From: an uncultured Oscillospiraceae bacterium
GTDB taxonomy: Bacteria; Bacillota; Clostridia; Oscillospirales; Oscillospiraceae
Assembly: GCA_905234575.1 (NCBI GenBank)
Contig: CAJOIG010000046.1
Location: 1-10,181 of the forward strand
Reading direction: 5' to 3'
Length of the DNA stretch: 10,181 nt
A program made the position numbers and the translations under genes. This document shows, piece after piece, positions 1 through 6,650 of the stretch. The notes below the pieces were generated by a model that had not been told where the DNA came from, ran no database searches, and worked only from the letters and a program-made list of their open reading frames with translations. The stretch's first letter is position 1, and every line of letters starts with the position of its first letter.

Positions 1-723
1 ATACGGCCGCACCCAGAGGACCGCGAAGGGGATGAGCTCCAGAAGGATCCAGCCCAAAAAGCTCAGGTCGAGCTTGAACAGCTCCCACTTCCGGCCGTGC
101 ATCGCCATGCGGCTGAGGGCGAGGCACTGGAACGCGGAATAGTCCGGGTGATCGAACACGAGGAAATCCGCGAGGCGGTAGGCGTAGCTCGCGAGGAGCA
201 TCGGGATCAGCGCCGGCAGGCACAGGAACGCCGCAGCGACGGGATCGAAAAAGGTCCCGGCAAAGGTGGCGAGAAAGACATAGATGCCCGAGAGCGCGGA
301 CAGGATGAGGCTCCGCAGCACGGACAGGATCACCACCCGGAAGAAGAAGCCGAAGGCGTCGAACACATCCCCGAAGCCGGGATTGGCCCGCCGGTGCACC
401 CGCAGGGCATAGAGCGAATAGCCCATGGAGATGACCATGGTCATGAGGGTGAGGGCCAGGTTCAGGATCCAGGGCACGAAGCCGATGCTCCTCTGCACGG
501 CGATTCCGCCGTTGAGGACAGCGTCCGTGAGCCCGCCAAGCTCGCCGGCCATGGCGCTCTGCCAGAGGCCGCGGTAGAGCTCCAGATCGCCGGTGACGGC
601 AAGGCTCAGCACCTGGGTCACGAGCAGGATGACGAGGGCGGCCAGCGTCACCCACGCAGGATGGGGCCGGGTGGCCCGGATGGCCTCCCGTGCATTTCGT
701 TTCAGCGCTTTGCGGTCGATCAT
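1..723 (-). CDS. DUF975 family integral membrane protein (partial, C-terminus cut by window edge)
   Basis: An open frame on the minus strand starts at ATG 723-721 and runs off the left edge without a stop, giving 241 residues. I recognise the DUF975 family from the last 60 residues: an aromatic/Ala-rich helix leading to a Y-R-L-A-D motif (182-186), D-H-P-D (191-194), then S-R-M-A-M-H-G-R-K (204-212), L-F-K-L-D-L-S-F (215-222) and G-W (224-225). An N-terminal basic stretch (about 1-20, with K/R at 4, 5, 8, 9, 12 and 16) precedes hydrophobic segments near 24-43, 82-106, 126-157 and 162-183. DUF975 proteins are membrane proteins of unsettled function common in Firmicutes. The start overlaps the upstream gene's stop in an ATGA, which points to translational coupling. 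An AAGGAGG lies at 743-737, 13 bases before the ATG, somewhat farther than usual. Third gene of the leftward operon. Family call fairly sure; function unknown. Confidence 0.85.
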   Translation of the reverse strand, partial: MIDRKALKRNAREAIRATRPHPAWVTLAALVILLVTQVLSLAVTGDLELYRGLWQSAMAGELGGLTDAVLNGGIAVQRSIGFVPWILNLALTLMTMVISMGYSLYALRVHRRANPGFGDVFDAFGFFFRVVILSVLRSLILSALSGIYVFLATFAGTFFDPVAAAFLCLPALIPMLLASYAYRLADFLVFDHPDYSAFQCLALSRMAMHGRKWELFKLDLSFLGWILLELIPFAVLWVRPY

Positions 724-1241
724 CGGGATGTGGGATCCTCCTTCGGGATGCGCTTTTTCAGGGCGCGGATGAGATACAGGGCGGCGACGCCGGTGAAGAC
801 GCCGGTGAGGATGGCGGAGACAAGCAGCGCCGGGCCGTAGGCAAACAGGGCCGGGGTCCGCGTCACGGCGACGGCGGCGAGCAGCTGGCCCGCATTGTGG
901 GCGACCGCGCCGAACACGCTCACGACCCAGAGGAGCCGCTCCTCAAACAGGCCGACGGTCAGCGCCATGACGGCCCAGGACAGCACGCCCCCCGTCAGCG
1001 AGAACAGGATGGCGGAGAAACTGCCCGCGAACAGGCAGGCGAGAAACACCCGGACGAGCAGCACGGCAAGCGCCTCCTTCCGGCCCAGCAGCGCCATCGC
1101 CGCGAGGGTCACGACGCTCGCAAGGCCCAGCTTCACCCCCGGCACGGGGACCGGCGGCGGGATCTGCGCCTCCAGGACCCAGATGCCCAGGGAGATGGCC
1201 GTCAGGAGCGCCATGAATACGAGTTTTTTCGTTCGGCTCAT
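720..1241 (-). CDS. Gx transporter family protein (heptaprenyl diphosphate synthase component I-like; EetB-like)
   Basis: A 173-residue, very hydrophobic protein. It fits the Gx transporter family, formerly annotated as heptaprenyl diphosphate synthase component I. Visible family marks are E24 with the proline run after Q26-I27 (P28-P31), P34-G35-V36-K37-L38-G39-L40, the G73-S74 and G84-G85 turns, and A114-H115-N116-A117-G118-Q119. About six membrane segments can be drawn (near 5-24, 38-53, 56-79, 84-100, 105-125, 133-157), and the C-terminus is basic. The family resembles ECF-type S components. In Listeria and Enterococcus a homologue (EetB) sits in the flavin-based extracellular electron transfer locus, paired with a NusG-domain-II protein (EetA). 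The same pair is found here: the ATG at 1241 overlaps the stop of the NusGII gene by 4 bp, and its own stop overlaps the DUF975 start. No ribosome binding site is obvious, which fits coupling. The older prenyl synthase name is probably misleading. Substrate unknown. Confidence 0.85.
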   Translation of the reverse strand: MSRTKKLVFMALLTAISLGIWVLEAQIPPPVPVPGVKLGLASVVTLAAMALLGRKEALAVLLVRVFLACLFAGSFSAILFSLTGGVLSWAVMALTVGLFEERLLWVVSVFGAVAHNAGQLLAAVAVTRTPALFAYGPALLVSAILTGVFTGVAALYLIRALKKRIPKEDPTSR

Positions 1242-1576
1242 TCTTCGATCTCAATGACGATTCGGTGGGGCAGGCAGACGATGGGGATGAGGCTGTCATG
1301 GATCTCGCCCTGGCGCACGCAGTCCTGGCCGGGGCAGTCCGCCTCCGCCACGCAGATGCCGCCGTGGGCGATCCGAAGGGTGTTGAAGCCCCGCTCCGTC
1401 GTCACGGTGACCTCGTAGGGGATCACGGCGGCGGTGAGGTCGTAGGTCCCGTACAGCTCGCCGTCCACATACACAGCGGCGACGGTCCCGCTCCGGGGCG
1501 CAAGGGACCACCAGGCTCCCGCTCCCAGGGCGATGACCGCCAAAAGCGCCGCCCAAAACAGGGTTTTTCGTTTCAT
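1238..1576 (-). CDS. NusG domain II-containing exported/membrane-anchored protein (EetA-like)
   Basis: A 112-residue protein with an N-terminal signal anchor (basic K2-R3-K4, then hydrophobic 6-22) followed by a NusG domain II fold of about 80 residues. Diagnostic pieces are D38-G39-E40 with Y42-G43 (a V-D-G-x-x-x-G-x-Y strand-turn), G72-G73-I74-C75, D80-C81-P82-G83-Q84-D85-C86-V87, G90-x-I92 and V100-C101-L102-P103-H104. Four cysteines (75, 81, 86, 101) follow the family pattern. Despite the domain name, these small exported proteins are not transcription factors. In Gram-positive extracellular electron transfer loci the homologue is EetA, next to the Gx transporter EetB, and the role is still unclear. 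The start is fixed at 1576 because an in-frame TAA (1582-1580) lies just upstream and no other start precedes the membrane segment. No Shine-Dalgarno is present. A near-consensus promoter ends about 7 bases before the ATG, so the message may be leaderless. First gene of the leftward operon. Confidence 0.87.
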   Translation of the reverse strand: MKRKTLFWAALLAVIALGAGAWWSLAPRSGTVAAVYVDGELYGTYDLTAAVIPYEVTVTTERGFNTLRIAHGGICVAEADCPGQDCVRQGEIHDSLIPIVCLPHRIVIEIEE

Positions 1577-1578
1577 AG

Positions 1579-1607
1579 TTTACATTTTAATTACAGAATA
1601 GTATAAT
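1579..1607 (+). promoter_or_regulatory. Sigma-A-type promoter for the rightward SEDS/PBP operon
   Basis: On the plus strand, TTTACA (1579-1584) is followed by a 17-base spacer and TATAAT (1602-1607, perfect -10). The predicted start is the A at about 1614, giving a leader of about 35 bases before the TTG start at 1649. The -35 shares base pair 1584 with the -10 of the leftward promoter, and the -10 shares base pair 1607 with the leftward -35. Confidence 0.8.
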
Positions 1608-1612
1608 GTCAA
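1584..1612 (-). promoter_or_regulatory. Sigma-A-type promoter for the leftward NusGII-Gx-DUF975 operon
   Basis: On the minus strand, TTGACA (1612-1607, a perfect -35) is followed by a 17-base spacer and TAAAAT (1589-1584, one mismatch to the consensus -10). Placing +1 seven bases after the -10 puts the transcription start at 1577-1576. The purine there is the A of the start codon. It lies in the only AT-rich patch of the window and overlaps the rightward promoter almost completely. Confidence 0.8.
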
Positions 1613-1632
1613 CAGCAAATTGTAACCATCGG

Positions 1633-1639
1633 AAGGGAG
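1633..1639 (+). promoter_or_regulatory. Ribosome binding site deciding a TTG start
   Basis: AAGGGAG lies 9 bases before TTG 1649. No ATG, GTG or other start lies in frame between this site and the predicted transcription start near 1614. The hydrophobic N-terminus of the SEDS protein begins just after the TTG, so TTG is the best start. The AAGG of the site could pair with CCTT at 1643-1646 (4 bp), too weak to claim as a control hairpin. Confidence 0.65.
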
Positions 1640-1648
1640 AAGCCTTTC

Positions 1649-3445
1649 TTGGAACTGACCGAGCTGATCTTCGGCGAGGGCGCCGCGTTTCTGGCGAACC
1701 TCGCCCGCTATATCGTTCCGCTGCTGTGCATCGCCGTCGTGGTGCGCTGCGTGCGGAGCATGCTCCGGGAGCGCTACGAGCCCGAGACCTGGGCCTACCT
1801 CTACCTTCCCGGCGAGATCATGGTCCCGCTGCGGCACTGGGAGTGCATCGTCGGCCGGGCCCGCAATACGGACGCCTGCATCGAGCACGAGAGCATCGAC
1901 AAGCTCCACGCCTGCCTCATCCGGGACGCGGACGGCGCGTGGACGGTCTATGACCTCGGCCGGGGCGAAACGCAGGTAAACGGCGAGCACGTCGGCCCCG
2001 GCGGCCTGCCCATCGAGGACGCGGACGTGCTGACCCTCGGGGACGTGCCCGCCCGGTTCGTGGACCTGACGGAGGAGGAGCGCGCTTCCCTGCTGAAATA
2101 CCGGCACAAGCCCGGACGGCTCGTGCGTCCCGCGGGAACGGTTCTCCTTCTGAACGTGCTGAACATCCTCCTCGCGCTGGAGCAGCTCGTCTACAATCCC
2201 GACGCGGGGGTCCTCGCGGCGATGGGCTTCGGCGCGCTGTGTGTGTTCGAGTGGGTGTATCTCGCCGTCCTGCGGGCCTCCGGTCAGCGGGGCTTCGAGA
2301 CGGAGCTTCTCGGCTTTTTCCTCTCCACCATCGGCTTTTCCGTCGCGGTGTCCTCCGTGCCGGGCGCCGTCGTGAAGCAGCTCATCTTCCTCGCGGCCGG
2401 CATCGGCCTGTTCCTCTTCTTCGGCATCTGGATGCGGGATCTGCGGCGGATGAAAAAGCTGCGCCTGCCCGCGCTGGTGCTGGCGCTGGCGTTCCTCGCC
2501 CTGAACCTCGTCCTCGCCAAGGTCACGAACGGCGCCCAGAACTGGGTGGAGATCGCGGGTTTCTCCTTCCAGCCGTCGGAGTTCGTGAAGATCCTCTACA
2601 TCTACGCCGGCGCGGCGACGCTGGACCGGCTGTTCGTGAACCGGAACCTGCTGTTCTTCATCGGCTTTTCCGCGGCCTGCGTCGGGGCGCTCGCGCTCAT
2701 GAGCGACTTCGGCACGGCGGTGGTGTTTTTCACGGCGTTTCTCGTGATCTCGTTTATGCGCTCCGGCAGCTTCGCGACGGTGTTCCTCGCCCTCGCGGCG
2801 GCGGCCCTCGGCGTGTTCCTCGTGCTGACGGTGAAGCCCTACGTCATCGCCCGCTTCCAGACCTGGGGGCACGTCTGGGAGGACGTCTACGGCGCGGGGT
2901 ATCAGCAGGTCCGGGCCATGAGCGCGGCGGCGGGCGGCGGCTTTTTCGGGCACGGCGCGGGAAACGGCTGGCTCGTGGACATCGTCGCGGGCGACACGGA
3001 CATGGTCTTCGGCGTCGTGTGCGAGGAGCTTGGGCTTCTCACGGGGCTGTGCTGCGTGGCGTCCGTGCTGGCTCTCGCCGCCTTCGTGGTGAAAAACGCC
3101 TCCGGCAACCGCTCGTCCTACTTCGTCATCGCGGCCTGCGGCGCGGTGACGATGATGATGGTCCAGCTCGCGCTGAACGTATTCGGCTCCATGGACATCC
3201 TGCCGTTTACCGGCGTGACCTTCCCCTTCGTGTCCCGGGGCGGCTCGAGCCTCCTCGCCTGCTGGGCGCTGCTCGCGTTCGTGAAGGGCGCGGACAACCG
3301 GGCGAACGCCTCCTTTGCCGTCAAGCGCGCCGAGCGCTTCTCCGGCGGCGCGGGCGTGGAGGAGGACGACGGCCCCGCGTACGATGATTCTGACGATGAT
3401 GACGGCGACGGCTGGCATCGGGACGACCCCGAGGCCGCGCGGTAA
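1649..3445 (+). CDS. FHA domain-fused SEDS glycan polymerase (FtsW/RodA/SpoVE family)
   Basis: A 598-residue membrane protein predicted to polymerise lipid II into peptidoglycan glycan strands. Order: a membrane segment near 18-36, a cytoplasmic FHA domain near 48-140 (G69-R70, H87-A88, V110-N111-G112), then the multi-pass SEDS core from about 163 to 546. SEDS hallmarks are Q308-P309-S310-E311, D353-F354-G355-T356, G417-Y418-Q419, G429-G430 with G434-H435-G436, T450-D451-M452-V453-F454 followed by E459-E460-L461-G462, and L518-P519 through P526-F527-V528-S529-R530-G531-G532-S533-S534. D451 corresponds to the Asp essential in FtsW and RodA. The C-terminus ends in an acidic tail (570-595). TTG start, supported by the AAGGGAG upstream. 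The transpeptidase follows after 12 bases, the usual SEDS-PBP pairing; in mycobacteria a separate FHA protein sits beside rodA-pbpA. The FHA looks altered at two phosphothreonine contacts. FtsW versus RodA role cannot be settled from the sequence. Confidence 0.93.
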   Translation: MELTELIFGEGAAFLANLARYIVPLLCIAVVVRCVRSMLRERYEPETWAYLYLPGEIMVPLRHWECIVGRARNTDACIEHESIDKLHACLIRDADGAWTVYDLGRGETQVNGEHVGPGGLPIEDADVLTLGDVPARFVDLTEEERASLLKYRHKPGRLVRPAGTVLLLNVLNILLALEQLVYNPDAGVLAAMGFGALCVFEWVYLAVLRASGQRGFETELLGFFLSTIGFSVAVSSVPGAVVKQLIFLAAGIGLFLFFGIWMRDLRRMKKLRLPALVLALAFLALNLVLAKVTNGAQNWVEIAGFSFQPSEFVKILYIYAGAATLDRLFVNRNLLFFIGFSAACVGALALMSDFGTAVVFFTAFLVISFMRSGSFATVFLALAAAALGVFLVLTVKPYVIARFQTWGHVWEDVYGAGYQQVRAMSAAAGGGFFGHGAGNGWLVDIVAGDTDMVFGVVCEELGLLTGLCCVASVLALAAFVVKNASGNRSSYFVIAACGAVTMMMVQLALNVFGSMDILPFTGVTFPFVSRGGSSLLACWALLAFVKGADNRANASFAVKRAERFSGGAGVEEDDGPAYDDSDDDDGDGWHRDDPEAAR

Positions 3446-3457
3446 GGAGGCGGGACC

Positions 3458-4768
3458 ATGAAAAAAGTGACCACCCGCTCCTTCGCGGCCATGCTGCTGG
3501 CCGGGCTCATCCTGCTGGGCATGGGAATCTACATTTTCCGCCTCGTCCGGGACGGCGGCGACTGGGCGGTGTTCTACGCGAACGACAGCGTCTACGCGAA
3601 CGGCGCGCTGAACCGCGGCACGGTGACGGACCGGGACGGCGTCCGCCTCGCCTTCGCGGGGGAGACCGCCTTCGGCTACGCCGAGGACGCCGCCGTGCGC
3701 CGGGCCTGCCTGCACGTCGTAGGCGAGCAGAGCGGCAGCATCGGCACCGGGGCGCTGAGCGCCTTCCGGGCAAAGCTCGTCGGCTACAATCTCCTCCGAG
3801 GCACCACCGGCGACGGCGGCACCGTGAAGCTCTCCATCGACGCGGACCTGAACGTCACGGCGTACGAGGCCCTGGCGGGACGAAAGGGCACGGTCCTCGT
3901 GTACAACTACGAGACCGGGGAGATCCTGTGCATGGCGTCCTCCCCGTCCTACGACCCGAACGTCGGCTTCGACCCGGACGACCCCGCCTACGAGGGCGCG
4001 TACATCAACCGCGCCATCAGCGCGAGCTTCGTGCCGGGCTCCGTGTTCAAGCTCGTGACCCTGGCCGCCGCCATCGAGAACATCCCGGACCTATACAGCC
4101 GGACCTTCACCTGCGAGGGGACCATGGACGTGGACGGGACCACCGTCACCTGCACCGGCACCCACGGCAGTCTTACGGTGGAGGAGGCTCTGGCCCACTC
4201 CTGCAACTGCGCCTTCGCCCAGATCGCCCTCGAGCTCGGCGGGGACGTCATCGCGGAGTACGCGGAGCGGTACGGTCTGACCACGCCCCATGAGCTGAAC
4301 GGAATCCCCACCGCCGCGGGCAGCGTGGAGGACGCCGGCAGCGACCGCGGGAACGTCGCCTGGGAGGGCATCGGGCAGTACAACGACCTCATCGTGCCCT
4401 ATTCCCTTCTGCGGCTCATGGGCGCCATCGCGAACGACGGCGTCGTGAAGGAGCCCACCATCCTCGCGGGCGCCATCACCGGCACGGAGCGCCTCATGCG
4501 TTCGGACACGGCCCGGCAGCTCCGCTCCATGATGAGCTACAACGTGGAGAACAACTACGGCGCCTGGAACTATCCCGGCCTCGAAATGCACGCGAAGACC
4601 GGCACCGCGGAGTTCGGCGACGGCACGAGCCACGCGTGGTTTGCGGGCTTTCTGACAAACAGCGACGCGCCCCTGGCCTTCGTTGTCCTCGTGGAGCACG
4701 GCGGCAGCGGCTACGGCGTCGCCTCCCCCATCGCCAACACGGTATTGCAGCAGGCGGTTTTCGGATAA
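3458..4768 (+). CDS. Penicillin-binding protein transpeptidase (class B-type, PbpA-like), partner of the SEDS protein
   Basis: A 436-residue monotopic D,D-transpeptidase that would crosslink peptidoglycan outside the membrane. A signal anchor (about 8-29, after K2-K3) leads to a short pedestal containing N52-R53-G54-T55-V56-x-D58-R59-x-G61, the usual start of the PBP dimerisation region. The transpeptidase domain (about 125-436) carries all three catalytic motifs: S195-V-F-K198 (nucleophile Ser195), S248-C-N250 and K380-T-G-T383. Spacing is normal, and W394-F395-x-G397 after KTG is also typical. At 436 residues it is smaller than most class B PBPs. The pedestal is compact, closer to the mycobacterial PbpA type than to FtsI or PBP2. 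A GGAGG (3446-3450) directly after the preceding stop sits 7 bases before the ATG. Being 12 bases downstream of the SEDS gene, it is almost certainly its cognate transpeptidase. Elongation, division or sporulation role not determined. Confidence 0.93.
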   Translation: MKKVTTRSFAAMLLAGLILLGMGIYIFRLVRDGGDWAVFYANDSVYANGALNRGTVTDRDGVRLAFAGETAFGYAEDAAVRRACLHVVGEQSGSIGTGALSAFRAKLVGYNLLRGTTGDGGTVKLSIDADLNVTAYEALAGRKGTVLVYNYETGEILCMASSPSYDPNVGFDPDDPAYEGAYINRAISASFVPGSVFKLVTLAAAIENIPDLYSRTFTCEGTMDVDGTTVTCTGTHGSLTVEEALAHSCNCAFAQIALELGGDVIAEYAERYGLTTPHELNGIPTAAGSVEDAGSDRGNVAWEGIGQYNDLIVPYSLLRLMGAIANDGVVKEPTILAGAITGTERLMRSDTARQLRSMMSYNVENNYGAWNYPGLEMHAKTGTAEFGDGTSHAWFAGFLTNSDAPLAFVVLVEHGGSGYGVASPIANTVLQQAVFG

Positions 4769-4772
4769 GACT

Positions 4773-6650
4773 ATGATCGACATTTCCCTACACAACGTAA
4801 AAAAATCCTTCGGCGGGAACGACATCCTCAAGGGCGTCTGCTTCGACGTGAACGAGGGCGAGCGCGTGGCGCTGCTCGGCACGAACGGCGCGGGCAAGAC
4901 CACGCTTCTGCGCCTGCTCACCGGCGAGCTTTCCCCCGACGAGGGGACAGTTTTCCTCGCGCCGAAAAAGCGCGTCGGCCTCATCTCCCAGATTCCCGTC
5001 TATCCCGCGGGCTACACCACGGAGGACGTGCTGAACACGGCCTTCCGGCAGCTCGACGCCCTGCGCGGGGAGATGACCGCGCTGGAGGCCGCCATGACGG
5101 AGGACGCCTCCAGTGCCGTCCTGCGGAGATACGACGCCCTCGCCGCGGACTTCGAGCGTCTCGGGGGCTACAGCGCGGACCGGGAAAAAGAGCGGGTGGC
5201 AAACGGCCTCGACCTCTCCCCCGCCCTGCGGGCCCGGCCCTTCGACCGGCTCTCCGGCGGCGAGAAGACCCGCGTGAACCTGGCGCGGCTCCTTTTGGAG
5301 GACACGGACATCCTCCTTCTCGACGAGCCAACGAACCACCTGGACCTCAAGAGCACGGAATGGCTCGAGGACTTTCTGCTCCGCTTCAAGGGCACGGTCC
5401 TCACCGTCAGCCACGACCGGTGGTTTCTCGACACGATCGCCCAGCGCTGCATCGAGCTCGTGGGCGGGCAGTGCGAGTTCTACTCCGGCAACTACAGCTT
5501 CTTCGTCACGGAGCGGCAGCGGCGGTACGACGAGCTCCTCGCCCAGTACGAGAAGAATCAGAAGGAGATCGCCCATCTCGAGGCCGCGGCGGACAAGCTG
5601 CACCTCTGGGCGTTCATGGGCAACGACAAGCTGCACAAGCGGGCCTTCTCCATGGAAAAGCGCATTGCAAAATTGCAGACCGCGCCGAAGCCTCAGAAGG
5701 AAAAGCGCTTGCGGGCCCGATTCTCCGAGCAGGAATTTCGGGGCGACGAGGTCCTCGTGATCGAGGGACTGACCAAGCGCTTCGGCGAGCGGACGCTGTT
5801 TTCGGACCTCGAGCTCCTCATCGAGCCGGGGGAGCGCGTCGCGATCATGGGCGACAACGGCTCCGGCAAATCCACCCTCGTGAAGCTCATCCTGGGCGAG
5901 GAGACCCCCGATGACGGCTATGCTCGCCTCGGCCCCGCGGTGAAGACGGCGTATCTGCCCCAGCTCGTCACCTTCGAGCACCCGGAGCGCTCCGCCCTCG
6001 ACACCCTCATTTACGACATCAAGGCCACGCCCCAGGAGGCCAGGGACCGGCTCGCCGCCTTCCACTTCGCGGGGGAGGACGCGCTGAAGACCGTCGGGAC
6101 CCTCTCGGGCGGGGAGCAGAGCCGCCTGCGCCTGTGCATGCTCATGAAGGGGGACGTGAGCTTCCTCATCCTCGACGAGCCCACGAACCACCTGGACATC
6201 GCGAGCCGGGAGTGGATCGAGGAGGCCCTGGCCGACTACGAGGGCACGCTCCTGTTCGTCAGCCACGACCGCTGGTTCGTGGACGCCTTCGCTACCCGGG
6301 TATGGGAGCTGAAGGACGGGACCCTCACGGACTTTCGAGGGGGCTATCCCGAATACCAGGCGTACAAGGCCCGGCAGCTGGAGCTTTCGCGGGCGGCGAA
6401 AAAGCAGGAGGTCAAGGCCGCGAAAAAGGCCCCGGAGCCGAAGTCCCCGAAGCCAAAAAACACCGCGAAGGAGCTCGCCCGGGTGGAGCGGGAGATCGAA
6501 AAGAAGGAGGCGGCCCTCGCCGCCGTCGCCGCCGAGGAGGAAAAATTTTCCTCTGACTACCAGAAGCTCCTCGAGCTTTCCGAGACGCGGCAGGCGGTGC
6601 AGGCGGAGCTGGACGCCCTGTACGAGCGCTGGGAGGCGCTGGCGGAATGA
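4773..6650 (+). CDS. ABC-F family ATPase (ribosome-associated, no membrane domain)
   Basis: A 625-residue soluble protein with two ABC ATPase domains. Domain 1: Walker A G36-x4-G41-K42-T43-T44, signature L160-S-G-G-E164, Walker B/catalytic Glu D184-E185, and S213-H214-D215. The linker (about 240-325, many K/R) matches the P-site tRNA interaction motif region of ABC-F proteins. Domain 2: Walker A G360-x4-G365-K366-S367-T368, signature L444-S-G-G-E448, D468-E469, and S497-H498-D499. A Lys/Pro-rich hinge (543-564) leads to a C-terminal coiled coil (about 565-623), as in Uup/YdiF-type members. ABC-F proteins bind the ribosomal E site and act in translation or antibiotic protection; which applies here cannot be told. 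The start at 4773 is preferred because the N-terminal strand of the domain begins there. The frame stays open upstream to 4683, but that stretch lies inside the transpeptidase gene and is low-complexity. It starts 4 bases after the transpeptidase stop, with a poor ribosome binding site, so coupling is likely. Confidence 0.93.
   Translation: MIDISLHNVKKSFGGNDILKGVCFDVNEGERVALLGTNGAGKTTLLRLLTGELSPDEGTVFLAPKKRVGLISQIPVYPAGYTTEDVLNTAFRQLDALRGEMTALEAAMTEDASSAVLRRYDALAADFERLGGYSADREKERVANGLDLSPALRARPFDRLSGGEKTRVNLARLLLEDTDILLLDEPTNHLDLKSTEWLEDFLLRFKGTVLTVSHDRWFLDTIAQRCIELVGGQCEFYSGNYSFFVTERQRRYDELLAQYEKNQKEIAHLEAAADKLHLWAFMGNDKLHKRAFSMEKRIAKLQTAPKPQKEKRLRARFSEQEFRGDEVLVIEGLTKRFGERTLFSDLELLIEPGERVAIMGDNGSGKSTLVKLILGEETPDDGYARLGPAVKTAYLPQLVTFEHPERSALDTLIYDIKATPQEARDRLAAFHFAGEDALKTVGTLSGGEQSRLRLCMLMKGDVSFLILDEPTNHLDIASREWIEEALADYEGTLLFVSHDRWFVDAFATRVWELKDGTLTDFRGGYPEYQAYKARQLELSRAAKKQEVKAAKKAPEPKSPKPKNTAKELARVEREIEKKEAALAAVAAEEEKFSSDYQKLLELSETRQAVQAELDALYERWEALAE

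Noticed and set aside
97..1418. Long plus-strand open frames opposite the DUF975, Gx and NusGII genes.
   Set aside because: Charged, repetitive composition without domains. The minus strand encodes three recognised families in overlapping ATGA order.
1606..1953. ATG at 1606 as a plus-strand gene start.
   Set aside because: The ATG lies within the predicted -10 element, ahead of the transcription start, and its frame differs from that of the SEDS protein.
1580..3715. A 711-codon open frame on the minus strand opposite the SEDS gene and the start of the transpeptidase gene.
   Set aside because: It lies opposite a clear SEDS protein, has the Arg/His/Glu/Gly-rich composition typical of antisense frames in GC-rich DNA, shows no recognisable domain, and would start inside the transpeptidase gene.
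4683..4772. An N-terminal extension of the ABC-F protein by 30 codons.
   Set aside because: It would lie wholly inside the transpeptidase gene and encode Ser/Ala/Pro-rich residues; the conserved ABC domain begins at the ATG at 4773.
5666..5677. A small inverted repeat TGCAA-AA-TTGCA in the ABC-F linker.
   Set aside because: Only five base pairs, explained by Ile-Ala-Lys-Leu-Gln codons; too short to claim as a site.
4788..6266. A 492-codon minus-strand open frame opposite the ABC-F gene.
   Set aside because: It is the reverse shadow of the duplicated ATPase domains, with no independent motif or ribosome binding site.
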